In this document: one piece after another, positions 1 to 8,863 of the stretch | Layout: the number at the start of each line of letters is the position of its first letter | Position numbering within the stretch: position 1 is the first letter of the stretch | NCBI RefSeq assembly: GCF_003265365.1 | Contig: NZ_AUPM01000066.1 | Span: forward strand, 1 to 61,126 | Direction: 5' to 3' | Length of the DNA: 61,126 bases | Source of the DNA: Petrotoga sp. 9PW.55.5.1 | GTDB lineage: Bacteria > Thermotogota > Thermotogae > Petrotogales > Petrotogaceae | Program-made: the position numbers and the translations under genes | Notes under the pieces: generated by a model | Seen by the model: only the letters and a program-made list of their open reading frames with translations | Databases searched by the model: none | Told to the model about the DNA's origin: nothing

Positions 1-1272
1 GTTTATTTCTTCTATCGTTTTACTTCCTTCTTGCGCTGCCTTGTTCGTTTCTTCCGCTTCTTCGTTTAACCTTTGTGCATCTTGCGATACCCCTTGCGCT
101 GCCCTTGCTACTTCGTCTACACCAGACGTTACTTCTTCTGTGAATGCGGCAGAATCTTCTAAATCTTTTTCAATATCTTCAGTTTTATTCATAATATCTT
201 GATTATTTTTTGACAACTTGATCGAGATAGTAGAAAGTTCTTTTGAAGATTTTTCAATATAAGAGCTTGTTTCTTTAACTTCACCAAGTGTTGTTTTTAA
301 CTTATTAATCATATTGGCTAGTTCTTTGGAGATAATACCTATTTCGTCATTACTTGAGGTGTCAAAGTCAACATTAAGATTTCCTTGTTCTATTAAATTT
401 ACTTTATCTTTCATTTTATTGATTGGGTTAGTAATAGATCGCATGAAAAATATTGATAAGATAACTGCTAATATTATTACGATTAAGGCTAATAAAGCTA
501 TATTTAATGAATTTCTTAAAGGTTGTGATATTATATCTTGACTGTTTATCGAGGAAAATATAGTCCAATTAAATTCTGGGATTTTTAAATAGTAAACATA
601 TTCATTGTTTTTGGATATTACGCCTGAATCATTTTTTAATTCGGGAATAAAATAATCTGAGTTATTCTCTGTAGATACTAAAATATTATTGTCACTGTCT
701 ACTATATAATTTATTTGTGATTGATAGGAAATGTTAGATATAATATTTTTAAATGCTTCATAATTTATATCTAATCCTAAAATCCCTTCTCTAGAAGAAG
801 CAACAAAGCCTTTTGCCAAAGTTAATGTTGGGAGTTTTGTAAAAGGTTGAATGTATAAAGGAGTTATAATTATTTCATCAGTTTTCTTGGCTTGTTGAGC
901 CCAAATGCTTTCTATAGGTTTGTAGTCCTTTGGTATTTCAGAAGTTGGTTCAACGATAAATGATCCATCTTGTAAAACAACATATATATACTTAATTTCA
1001 GAAAAAGAATTAACTATATTTGGAAAGTTTTGAAACATCCAATTTAAACCATTTTTTTCTAGATTAGCTGAAACATAATCAGTTAGTTCTTTAACAGGAG
1101 TAAAAAATTTGATTATTGCTTCCTTTTGAGTTTGTAATTGAATCAAAATATTATTTTCCGTATTTTCAAGAACCGTTGAATAATAGTTATAAAAGCTAAA
1201 AACAGATATCAAAATTAATGGAATAATGGATATTGTAATTATTAGTAAAGATAATTTGGATCTAATTTTCAT
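1..1272 (-). CDS. Methyl-accepting chemotaxis protein, C-terminus cut off by the window edge
   Basis: This is a membrane chemoreceptor that would pass ligand binding outside the cell to CheA/CheW inside. Only the first 424 codons are present; the reading frame is open to base 1. An N-terminal membrane segment lies at about residues 7-28, then an extracellular dCache/PAS-like sensor to about 250, a second membrane segment at about 255-276, a HAMP linker from about 277 (MRSITNPI) to 330, and the start of the helical signalling domain rich in E, A and Q. The ATG at 1272 follows a GGGGGGAA Shine-Dalgarno sequence. The ligand cannot be told. It lies downstream of, and in the same direction as, the ROK regulator. 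Confidence 0.9.
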   Translation of the reverse strand, partial: MKIRSKLSLLIITISIIPLILISVFSFYNYYSTVLENTENNILIQLQTQKEAIIKFFTPVKELTDYVSANLEKNGLNWMFQNFPNIVNSFSEIKYIYVVLQDGSFIVEPTSEIPKDYKPIESIWAQQAKKTDEIIITPLYIQPFTKLPTLTLAKGFVASSREGILGLDINYEAFKNIISNISYQSQINYIVDSDNNILVSTENNSDYFIPELKNDSGVISKNNEYVYYLKIPEFNWTIFSSINSQDIISQPLRNSLNIALLALIVIILAVILSIFFMRSITNPINKMKDKVNLIEQGNLNVDFDTSSNDEIGIISKELANMINKLKTTLGEVKETSSYIEKSSKELSTISIKLSKNNQDIMNKTEDIEKDLEDSAAFTEEVTSGVDEVARAAQGVSQDAQRLNEEAEETNKAAQEGSKTIEEIN

Positions 1273-1316
1273 AATATTCCCCCCGATTATAATCAAACAA
1301 GTATGTATTTAGGTAT

Positions 1317-2450
1317 TCATTGATTCAATAAGAATTGATATGGAGCCGAAACGATATGTTCTATCGCAATGGAAGCTGCGCCTGCCAATATAGCATCTTC
1401 TTTTTTTGTGGCAACTAAAATTTGAGGGATTTCTTTGGAAAAAGTATATTGCGCAACTATGCTTTTTATTTCTCTGATAATTGTTTCCCCACCTTTTAAA
1501 ATTCTTCCACCTATTATTATGGCCTCTGGACTTATAGTATTGACTAGATTCACGATGCCCAAGGCAAAAAATTTACTAATTTCTTTAATTTCATCTTTTA
1601 CTTCCTTTGATTTTTTTTCACTTAAAATAATTTGCAAAGGAAGATCAAACCTATCTGATAGCCTTGATAACCCTCCCAGACTTTCCAAAGGTATTAAGTC
1701 TTTTGTTAAAAAAGTATGTCCAATTTCTCCCGCAGAATTATAAGAACCTCGATATATTTTCCCATTTATAACTATCCCAGCTCCAATCCCAGAATCTCCA
1801 ACTACAAACACATAATTATCTAGTGTTTTTCCATGTCCAAACCACTTTTCTCCAATGGCGGCCCCTTTAGCATCGTTTTCGAGCCATACAACTTTATTAA
1901 AATGATCTTCAAGTTGTTTTGAAAGAGGGTATTCTTTCAATAATGGGAATGGATGAACAGATTGAAGAACTTTACTTTCATTATCAATTAATCCAGGCAT
2001 AACCATTCCTATTGCCTTTATATCATTATTGTGAACTTTTGTATTATCGATGAGTTCTTCTATTATTTTTTTTAGGTTTTCTAATACATCAATAGGTTTT
2101 CCATAAGAGTTAATATTTCTTTCTATTTTTGAAATTTCTTTTCCTTTAATATTGAATATACCTGCACGAACTATGTTGACTCCAAATTCTATACCTATAA
2201 CATAAAAGGCGTTATCTTTAATTTGAATCAATTTTCTTTTTCTTCCCAATTTGCCATCAATAGTTCCGATTTCCTCAACTAAGTTATAGTTAATAAACTC
2301 ATTTATTATATTGGTTACAGTAGCTCTCGTTAATCCTGTAATTATTGAAATTTCTGATCGAGTAGTTTGTTCTTTTGAATTCAACAACTCCAAGACTATC
2401 GTTCTATTTCTTTCTTTGACTAATTCTAGATTATATGTTTTATTGTTCAT
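1317..2450 (-). CDS. ROK-family transcriptional regulator (NagC/XylR type)
   Basis: A 377-residue sugar-responsive repressor. A winged-helix DNA-binding domain (about residues 15-60, with RSEISIITGLTRATVTNII) precedes a sugar-kinase-like ROK domain with GIEFGVNIVRAGIFN and the ENDAKGAAIGE segment. The usual zinc motif CxCGxxGC after GEIGH is missing; the region reads GHTFLTKDLIPLESLGG. The frame is open upstream to 2525, but the ATG at 2450 sits 7 bases after AAGGGGATC and begins at the normal N-terminus. No sugar gene is adjacent, so its regulon is unknown. The chemoreceptor follows on the same strand. Confidence 0.88.
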   Translation of the reverse strand: MNNKTYNLELVKERNRTIVLELLNSKEQTTRSEISIITGLTRATVTNIINEFINYNLVEEIGTIDGKLGRKRKLIQIKDNAFYVIGIEFGVNIVRAGIFNIKGKEISKIERNINSYGKPIDVLENLKKIIEELIDNTKVHNNDIKAIGMVMPGLIDNESKVLQSVHPFPLLKEYPLSKQLEDHFNKVVWLENDAKGAAIGEKWFGHGKTLDNYVFVVGDSGIGAGIVINGKIYRGSYNSAGEIGHTFLTKDLIPLESLGGLSRLSDRFDLPLQIILSEKKSKEVKDEIKEISKFFALGIVNLVNTISPEAIIIGGRILKGGETIIREIKSIVAQYTFSKEIPQILVATKKEDAILAGAASIAIEHIVSAPYQFLLNQ

Positions 2451-2496
2451 TGTAGATCCCCTTTTCTTAAATAAAATATTTAATTCTACATTATTA

Positions 2497-2525
2497 ATTA
2501 AAATACTTTCTTTGAAAAAAGTCAA
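2497..2525 (-). promoter_or_regulatory. Probable promoter of the ROK regulator gene
   Basis: On the minus strand TTGACT (2525-2520) is followed after 17 bases by TTTAAT (2502-2497), about 47 bases upstream of the ATG at 2450. The stretch 2526-2778 between this promoter and the end of the histidine kinase gene holds no open frame. It is AT-rich and carries a 16-bp word that recurs at 38794. Confidence 0.4.
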
Positions 2526-2778
2526 ATCGGATTACGATTAATTATAAACAATTAGAGTAAATTAAGGATGATTATTTCAAATTAGAAAATTAAACCTCAT
2601 TTATTTTATTAAACAAATTAAATAATTTTATAATATAATTATGTGTATAATACTTGAACGATTATTTTTTTATCATAACAAAATCTTTAAAAAATATCTT
2701 TGTTAGTTTCTTATTAAAAATTTTAAATTTAGCTTTTGTATGTAAGAGGTTTCATACTACAAAATATGATTTAAGAAA

Positions 2779-3753
2779 TTAATTGTTACTAAAATATACT
2801 TCAAAAGTTGTACCAACCATCCATATTGAATCAAAATGAATTTCATAACCTGCTAATTCACATAGATATTTTACAACTGCTAGACCTAATCCAGAACCTT
2901 TAGCGTGTTTGTCAGCTTCAATTCCACGGTAGAACCTTTCGAAGATTCTACTTTGTTCTTCATCTCGTATCCCAATTCCTTCATCTTTTACAAAAATTTT
3001 GTTGGGTAAGATTTCTACGATAACTGAAGAATTTTCAAAAGAATATTTTATAGCGTTGGAAAGTAAATTTCGTAGTATTGTGTAGAGAACAAATCTGTCA
3101 CCTTTTAGCTGTTTTATTTCACAGTTAAAGACTAAATTTATATTTTTTTCTTTTATTTTTTCAGAAAGGTCTTCTATAACTTCTTTGTATAAGATAAATG
3201 GGTCTATAGTCTCTTTTTTTATTTTGTAATCACCAAACTCTGCTTTTGAGAGCAAGGTTAATTGAGTCAAAATATTTTCTATTTTATCTAGAGATTCTTC
3301 TATTTTAAAAATCTGCTTGGAAAATTTTTGGCTGTTTAAAAAATCTTTCAATATATGTACATTTCCTTTTGCTATGGTGAGAGGTGTTCTTAGTTCATGA
3401 GATAGTGAAGTGACGAAGTCTTCTTTGACTTTTTTAAGAAGTTCAGTTTCTGTTTTATCTTGAAAAATGAGTAAATGATTTTCGGATTTATAGTTTACTT
3501 TGCAATATTTGCTAAAGCCTTTAAAAAAATAGATATTACTTTCTATTTCCAAGTCTTTATTTTTAAGGATATATTCCGCTAATTGATCGATTTCCTCAAA
3601 TGTTATAAAAGATAAAAGTGCTTTATCTTTTTGAAAGCCCCACTTTTTTGCACTTTCATTTAGATTAATTATTTGGGTTTTGTTACCTAGAAATATTACT
3701 GGATTTTCAATAGAGTCGAAAACATCAAAATTAAACATATAGTTGTTGTCCAT
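2779..3753 (-). CDS. phoR: PhoR-like sensor histidine kinase without membrane segments
   Basis: The 324-residue partner of the adjacent response regulator. A short PAS-like sensor (about residues 1-100) leads to a HisKA box with the phospho-acceptor His119 (SLSHELRTP), then an HATPase_c domain with an N box (LLSNAIKYS), DEGIGI and GSGLGLAVV. Unlike most PhoR proteins there is no transmembrane helix, so it is probably cytoplasmic and may sense PstB/PhoU state by contact. Its ATG directly follows the phoB stop codon. The name rests on position at the end of the pst-phoU-phoB cluster. Confidence 0.85.
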   Translation of the reverse strand: MDNNYMFNFDVFDSIENPVIFLGNKTQIINLNESAKKWGFQKDKALLSFITFEEIDQLAEYILKNKDLEIESNIYFFKGFSKYCKVNYKSENHLLIFQDKTETELLKKVKEDFVTSLSHELRTPLTIAKGNVHILKDFLNSQKFSKQIFKIEESLDKIENILTQLTLLSKAEFGDYKIKKETIDPFILYKEVIEDLSEKIKEKNINLVFNCEIKQLKGDRFVLYTILRNLLSNAIKYSFENSSVIVEILPNKIFVKDEGIGIRDEEQSRIFERFYRGIEADKHAKGSGLGLAVVKYLCELAGYEIHFDSIWMVGTTFEVYFSNN

Positions 3754-4443
3754 TTACTTTTCCTCATTAATAGTTGAATAAGCATTTTTGTTGAACTTAT
3801 ATCCTATGTTTCTAACAGTTTTTATCCAATTTTTCCCGATTTTCGATCGTATCATACTTATATGCACATCAATAACTCTATCAGAGATAAATTCATCGCC
3901 AAACCAAATTTTATCAATTATTTCTTCTCTAGAATAAACTTTGTCCGGATTTCTAGCAAGTAAATCAATAATTTCAAATTCTTTGGAAGTTAAGTCAATA
4001 TTTTTGCCATTATACTTTAGCGTATAATTATTTGAATATATCTCTAAAGGTCCATATTCTAACTTTATATCATTTTTTTCGATACGCTTGAGCAAGGCTT
4101 TAATTCTAACGAGTACTTCTCTAGGATTGAAAGGTTTGGTTACATAATCGTCAGCGCCTGACTCAATTCCTAATATTTTTTCACCATCTGTATCTTTTGC
4201 GGAGATTATTATTATCCCAGTTTCTTTATTAGAAGAACGTATTAAAGGTAATTCGTTTACAGCATCCCCATCAGGAAGCATTAGGTCTAATAAAATTATT
4301 TCTATTTTTGAATTGTTGTTTAATATATTTCTCATTTTTGATAGGGATTCAGCTTCTAATATATCATAGTTTTCCAACTTCAAATAAGTTTTGAGTATAT
4401 CTCTTATATCGCTGTCATCTTCTACAATAAGCACTGTAGGCAT
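3754..4443 (-). CDS. phoB: PhoB-like response regulator (OmpR family)
   Basis: A 229-residue DNA-binding regulator. The receiver domain (about 1-120) has the acidic pocket EDD (8-10), phospho-acceptor Asp53 in LLDLMLPDG and Lys in VTKPFNP. The C-terminal winged helix (about 130-225) ends in the usual VRNIGYKF. The ATG follows a CGGAGG ribosome-binding site. Placed between phoU and phoR, it is expected to activate the pst promoter under phosphate limitation, probably at the hexamer repeats at 8560-8585. Confidence 0.92.
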   Translation of the reverse strand: MPTVLIVEDDSDIRDILKTYLKLENYDILEAESLSKMRNILNNNSKIEIILLDLMLPDGDAVNELPLIRSSNKETGIIIISAKDTDGEKILGIESGADDYVTKPFNPREVLVRIKALLKRIEKNDIKLEYGPLEIYSNNYTLKYNGKNIDLTSKEFEIIDLLARNPDKVYSREEIIDKIWFGDEFISDRVIDVHISMIRSKIGKNWIKTVRNIGYKFNKNAYSTINEEK

Positions 4444-4458
4444 TAAATATACCTCCGA

Positions 4459-5121
4459 TTAAAGATAATCCTCTATTTCTTTTCCGGTTTCTATGTAAAC
4501 TATTTCTTCACATAGGTTAGTTGCGTGATCTGCTATTCTTTCTATATCTCTTGCAAGTAAAATATAAGGAATTACCAATACTTTACTGAAATCGGCATCG
4601 TTGAGTTTTTTTACCGCTTTTTCTCTTACAATATCTTCTAATGAGTCAACTTCGTCGTCTCTTTTCCATATTCTTACAGCCTCTTCAATATTTCTTTCAC
4701 CAAAAGCTTTGAAAGAATCTTTAATCATTTCGAGAGAAATTCCAAACATTTTCTTAATTTCTTTAGTGTTTATTACATCCTTTAAATCAACATCCGCATA
4801 AGTTTTAGTTTTTTCGGCTATATTGCAAGAAAGGTCGCCAATTCTTTCGAGGTTATTTGCGAATTTAATCATTGTTACAGCATATCTTAAATCTTTTGCC
4901 AAAGGTCGGAATCTTGCTACAATTTGATATACAGATTCTTCAATCTGTCTGTTTAAATCGTCTATTTGATCATCTGCTTTTAATACTTTATCGGCCAATT
5001 CTATGTTTTTGTCTTCTAAAGCTTTTATTGAATTCTCAAAAGACCTTAAAACTGATGTTAGTAACTTTGATATTTCGCTAGTTAATCGAGTCATTTCATT
5101 ATCAAAATGCGTATAATCCAT
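4459..5121 (-). CDS. phoU: PhoU phosphate-signalling regulator
   Basis: A 220-residue all-helical protein made of two PhoU repeats, each with the metal-binding pattern seen as NLERIGDLSCNIAE and DIERIADHATNLCEE. PhoU links the state of the PstSCAB transporter to the PhoR kinase and keeps the Pho response off when phosphate is plentiful. It lies 39 bases after pstB and just before phoB, the expected order. Length is normal for the family. The start follows AAGAGGTGAG. Confidence 0.95.
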   Translation of the reverse strand: MDYTHFDNEMTRLTSEISKLLTSVLRSFENSIKALEDKNIELADKVLKADDQIDDLNRQIEESVYQIVARFRPLAKDLRYAVTMIKFANNLERIGDLSCNIAEKTKTYADVDLKDVINTKEIKKMFGISLEMIKDSFKAFGERNIEEAVRIWKRDDEVDSLEDIVREKAVKKLNDADFSKVLVIPYILLARDIERIADHATNLCEEIVYIETGKEIEDYL

Positions 5122-5160
5122 CTATCTCACCTCTTATTTCGCTAAATTCTACTATATATT

Positions 5161-5925
5161 TTAACTAATTCTACCATTTAAATAGTCTTCAGTCAATTGA
5201 TTCTTTGGTTGTTTTACAATATCTTCGGTTCTTCCGTCCTCTATTAATTCACCTTGAAACATAAAATACATATAATCAGAAATTCTTATAGCTTGGGCTA
5301 AATTATGTGTTACGATAATGATTGTATAATTTTCGGATAAATGCTCTACCAGCTCTTCTATCTTCTTTGTAGCTATTGGATCAAGTGCGGATGTAGGCTC
5401 ATCTAACAAGATTATTTCAGGGTCTACAGCAATAGCTCTTGCAATACATAGCCTTTGTTGTTGCCCTCCAGAAAGAGAGGAAGCAGGTTTGTCTAAATCA
5501 TCTTTCACCTCATCCCATAGAGCCGCTCTTTTTAATGCATTTTGTACAATTTTACTCATCTTCTTACCTCTAGTTCCATGCAATTTTAAGCCAAAGGCGA
5601 TATTATCATATATAGACATTGGAAAGGGGACAGGTTTTTGAAAAACCATACCAATTTTTTTTCTTAAGGCAGAAAGGTCAATGTCTTTGTCGTAGACATT
5701 TTTATTTTCAAAAATGATTTCTCCCGATGTTCTATAACCAGGAATTTCGTCATTTATCCTATTGATGCTTCTTAGAAGTGTTGATTTTCCACAACCTGAA
5801 GGTCCAATTATCGCACTAACTTTATGTTTTTTTATTTCTATGTTGATATTTTTTATGGCATGTTTTTGGTCATACCAACCATTAAAATTACTAATTTTAA
5901 TTACAGTATCGAGATCTGAATTCAC
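5161..5925 (-). CDS. pstB: Phosphate ABC transporter ATP-binding protein PstB
   Basis: The 254-residue ATPase that powers phosphate import. It has Walker A GPSGCGKST at residues 41-49, the Q-loop VFQKPVPFPMS typical of PstB, signature LSGGQQQR, Walker B IILLDEPTSALD and the switch His in IIVTHN. The GTG start overlaps the stop of pstA (GTGA), implying translational coupling. Length and motifs are standard. Confidence 0.97.
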   Translation of the reverse strand: MNSDLDTVIKISNFNGWYDQKHAIKNINIEIKKHKVSAIIGPSGCGKSTLLRSINRINDEIPGYRTSGEIIFENKNVYDKDIDLSALRKKIGMVFQKPVPFPMSIYDNIAFGLKLHGTRGKKMSKIVQNALKRAALWDEVKDDLDKPASSLSGGQQQRLCIARAIAVDPEIILLDEPTSALDPIATKKIEELVEHLSENYTIIIVTHNLAQAIRISDYMYFMFQGELIEDGRTEDIVKQPKNQLTEDYLNGRIS

Positions 5926-6761
5926 TTCTTTTTTTGCCCTCCTCTTATTCTAAAGGCTATTAAGTATATAACAAGAATCAATATTAGTAAGAATGCAGAA
6001 GTAGCTTTTGCCATCCATTGAGCACTTTCTCCATAAGCCATAGTTATAAAATATATGTGAGTAGGTAGAGTCATAACAGGATCGAATAGAGAACTTGGTA
6101 GTTTAGTGGAATAAAAAACTGCACCTGTTAATAATACTGGAGCTGTTTCACCTATGGCTCTTCCGGATCCAATTAAGATGGCTGTTATTATCCTATTACG
6201 CGCTGCAGGAAATAAAATTTTATAAATGGTTTCTGTTTTTTTTGCTCCTAACGCATAGGCCGATTCCCTTAGTTCTCTAGGTAAAGCAGATAAAGCCTCT
6301 TTTACTGATGAAGAAATAACGGGTAACGTCATTATGGCTAAGGTGAGACTTCCACTTAATAACGATGTTCCAAAACCTAAAGTTATAGAAAATAGGGCCA
6401 AACCAAAAAGTCCGTACACTACAGAAGGAACTCCAGATAATGATGTGACAGAAACATCTATAATTCTTCCTAATCTAGATTTAGAACCATATTCAGACAG
6501 AAAGGTTCCTGTTAATACACCTATTGGTATAGCAAATAATAATATAAAAAATATCATTAAAAGACTTCCCAGTATTGCAGGTCCAATTCCTCCAGCCGTC
6601 ATACCTTGTTTAGGATAATCTATAAAAAATGATAAATTGAAATATCTTATACCGTCAACTATAACTACAGTAATAATTGTCATAATAATTCCAAATGTGA
6701 TGTAACTAATTATTCTAAATATAGCCGATATAATTGAATCTACTCCGGTTTGGATTTTCAA
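5922..6761 (-). CDS. pstA: Phosphate ABC transporter permease PstA
   Basis: One of two membrane subunits of the phosphate importer, about 279 residues with six predicted membrane helices and the binding-protein-dependent permease EAA loop (EALSALPRELRESAYALGAKK). The frame is open from a TTG at 6770, but that codon touches the SD AAGGAG; the TTG at 6761 lies 9 bases after it and overlaps the pstC stop as TTGA, so 6761 is the likelier start. It pairs with PstC and PstB. Confidence 0.95.
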   Translation of the reverse strand: MKIQTGVDSIISAIFRIISYITFGIIMTIITVVIVDGIRYFNLSFFIDYPKQGMTAGGIGPAILGSLLMIFFILLFAIPIGVLTGTFLSEYGSKSRLGRIIDVSVTSLSGVPSVVYGLFGLALFSITLGFGTSLLSGSLTLAIMTLPVISSSVKEALSALPRELRESAYALGAKKTETIYKILFPAARNRIITAILIGSGRAIGETAPVLLTGAVFYSTKLPSSLFDPVMTLPTHIYFITMAYGESAQWMAKATSAFLLILILVIYLIAFRIRGGQKKK

Positions 6762-7624
6762 CGATTCCAACTCCTTGTAATTCTTCTAGATAATAATGTT
6801 AGTATAAATGAAATAACCAACAAAATCAATCCAGCAGCAAATAAGGCAGAATAGTGAAGACTGCCTATAGGTACTTCACCCATTTCGCTGGCTATTGCTG
6901 CTGTTAAAGGTCTTACTGGATCAAACAAAGAGCGCGGAATAATAGCTGCTCCTCCTGCTACCATTAATACTACTATAGTTTCACCTATTATTCTATTTAC
7001 TGTTAATATGATGGCATTTAATATACCAGGTAGAGCAGCTTTACTGACTATTCTAAACCCTGTTGTGAACCTGCTTGCACCCATGGCTAAAGAGCTTTCT
7101 TTAAGGCTTGTATCAACAGCTGATAAAGATTCTTGCATCAAGGACGCAGCATAAGGTAGGGAAAGTATTGATAATCCAATGGCTGCAAGCAATAAATTAC
7201 CAGATGACCAGGCCCCAATTTTCATAATCATTGGAGATAAGTATATGAATAAGAAAGATCCTATTATAACGGAAGGAATTCCTGATAGTAAATCTATTGC
7301 TGATTTTATTAATTTCTGTTCTGTAGGTTTTGCATAGTCGTACAAAAAAAACGCCACAATATATCCCATGGGTATAACTATAAGAGATGCGATACCAGTT
7401 AATATAAATGAACCTAATATCATTGCGAGCATTCCATATTCAGGAGGATCATATGTTGGATACCAGTACAAACTCCCGAAAATTTCAGCCCCAACTTCTG
7501 TTAGGGCTGGAAGAGCTTCTATAATAATAAAAGCGAATAAACCTATTAAAGCGAATATACCTATCAAGGCTACTATTGTAATTATTGTTTGATTTATAAG
7601 ATTTTTTAAATCACGCTTATTCAC
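6758..7624 (-). CDS. pstC: Phosphate ABC transporter permease PstC
   Basis: The second membrane subunit of the phosphate importer, 288 residues, with six predicted helices and an EAA-type loop (DTSLKESSLAMGASRFTTG) plus the FDPVRPLTAAIASEMGE segment usual in PstC. It starts with GTG about 10 bases after TAGGAG. It is second in the operon, 52 bases after pstS, and overlaps pstA by 4 bases. Confidence 0.95.
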   Translation of the reverse strand: MNKRDLKNLINQTIITIVALIGIFALIGLFAFIIIEALPALTEVGAEIFGSLYWYPTYDPPEYGMLAMILGSFILTGIASLIVIPMGYIVAFFLYDYAKPTEQKLIKSAIDLLSGIPSVIIGSFLFIYLSPMIMKIGAWSSGNLLLAAIGLSILSLPYAASLMQESLSAVDTSLKESSLAMGASRFTTGFRIVSKAALPGILNAIILTVNRIIGETIVVLMVAGGAAIIPRSLFDPVRPLTAAIASEMGEVPIGSLHYSALFAAGLILLVISFILTLLSRRITRSWNR

Positions 7625-7676
7625 AAATATTACACTCCTAATAAGTATAAGTTTTAATCGTAATGTTTTTTATAAC

Positions 7677-8501
7677 TTAAAATCCATAAGATGCAATATA
7701 TCCTGCTTGTTCAACTAACTCTTGACCTCTTTTTGAGAGACCAAATGTTAAATATTGTTTCACCGGACCAGTTTGAGGATAACCTTTTGTGGCATCTATG
7801 AACATGTAAAGCGGTCTAGAAATCGGATAAACAGAATTCAAAATATTTAATTTTGTAGGTTGAATTCCGTTGACGGAGAGAACTTTTACATCATCTGTTA
7901 CGTATCCAACACCGGTATAACCAATCGCGTACTTATTTCTTGCTATTGATTCAATTTCTGCTTGAGTTGATTCTAACATCTGTACTGTTGGAGCCATTCT
8001 TTCACCTTCTAAAACTTTTTCCACAAATGTTTCGTATGTTCCAGAAGCGCTATTTCTTGAATATACGACTATCCTTTGATTAGGTAAATTTGGGTTTAGT
8101 TGGTTCCATCTTGTGATTTTACCAGTATAAATATTTGCTAATTCTTCCAATGAAATCTCATTTATTCCAAGATCGGGATTTACAATAACAGCTATTCCAT
8201 CGTACCCTAAAACTATAGGAATAAAATATTTGCCTTCTTGATACATTTTAGTTATTTCTGAATCTTTTAACCATCTACTAGAATTAGCAATATCGGTAGT
8301 TTCGTTAAATAAAGCAGCTATTCCGGTAGAAGAACCAGCTCCCTCTAAAGTGATAGTTAAATCCGGGTACATATCTTTCATTTCTTCAATCCATAATTGT
8401 GTTACTGGAAAGATAGTATTTGACCCTTTTATTACTAAAGTTTCAGCAAAACCGAACAAAGCAACTGTAGCAAGTAACATAACTAAAATCGTTCTTTTCA
8501 T
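7677..8501 (-). CDS. pstS: Phosphate-binding periplasmic protein PstS
   Basis: A 274-residue solute-binding protein that captures phosphate outside the membrane and delivers it to PstCA. An N-terminal signal peptide (MKRTILVMLLATVALFGFAE) is predicted to be cut near residue 20; there is no lipobox cysteine. Phosphate-binding patterns are visible: GSNTIFPV, GAGSSTGI and SRNSASGTYETF. The ATG follows AGGAGGG. It is the first gene of the seven-gene pst-pho cluster and sits next to a Pho-box-like repeat. Confidence 0.95.
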   Translation of the reverse strand: MKRTILVMLLATVALFGFAETLVIKGSNTIFPVTQLWIEEMKDMYPDLTITLEGAGSSTGIAALFNETTDIANSSRWLKDSEITKMYQEGKYFIPIVLGYDGIAVIVNPDLGINEISLEELANIYTGKITRWNQLNPNLPNQRIVVYSRNSASGTYETFVEKVLEGERMAPTVQMLESTQAEIESIARNKYAIGYTGVGYVTDDVKVLSVNGIQPTKLNILNSVYPISRPLYMFIDATKGYPQTGPVKQYLTFGLSKRGQELVEQAGYIASYGF

Positions 8502-8533
8502 TTTTTCCCTCCTAAATATATATTTTCATCGTT

Positions 8534-8585
8534 ATTATAGCCTATGATATTTTGAATAATGTCAAGAGATATTAAGAAATATTAA
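8534..8585 (-). promoter_or_regulatory. Pho-box-like direct repeats and promoter of the pst operon
   Basis: On the minus strand three hexamers stand exactly 10 bases apart: TTAATA (8585-8580), TTAATA (8575-8570) and TTGACA (8565-8560). A TATAAT (8539-8534) follows, 20 bases after the last hexamer. Direct TT(A/G)A(T/C)A repeats with roughly one helical turn spacing are what PhoP/PhoB-type dimers bind. The 20-base spacer is too long for a good unaided promoter, consistent with activation. The site is 33-84 bases upstream of pstS. Confidence 0.6.
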
Positions 8586-8796
8586 GGAGGAAATCCGATA
8601 ATATTTAAGCACATTTAGGGCATATAAAAAATCAATGAGATTTTACATTCTTGTTAATAATTACTATCCTTTTTTGGTGATTATGATTAACTATCATATG
8701 TTCCAACAATGTTATTTTTATTCGATTGATCTAATATATAGGTATCTGTAGTTATGATATATAAATATATAATGGAAATGAAGATTTTGCTTTTTA

Positions 8797-8805
8797 TGGT
8801 ATAAT
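8797..8805 (+). promoter_or_regulatory. Probable extended -10 promoter of rel
   Basis: TGGTATAAT is a consensus extended -10 element about 60 bases upstream of the rel start; no good -35 hexamer is seen 17 bases further up. The same TGGTATAATT word stands ahead of dxr at 12824. The rest of 8586-8796 shows nothing beyond AT-rich sequence. Confidence 0.4.
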
Positions 8806-8863
8806 TAAAGTAGATATGAATTAGTGTTTTTTGTTTAAAAGTTTGAAAAAGAAGGTAATTGCT

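Noticed and set aside
314-541. Plus-strand open frame inside the chemoreceptor gene
   Set aside because: It is antisense to a well-supported protein and has no ribosome-binding site; the same applies to the many other overlapping frames in the window.
2659-2673. CGATTATTTTTTTAT shared with 51153-51167
   Set aside because: Dominated by a T-run in very AT-rich DNA; it could easily occur by chance.
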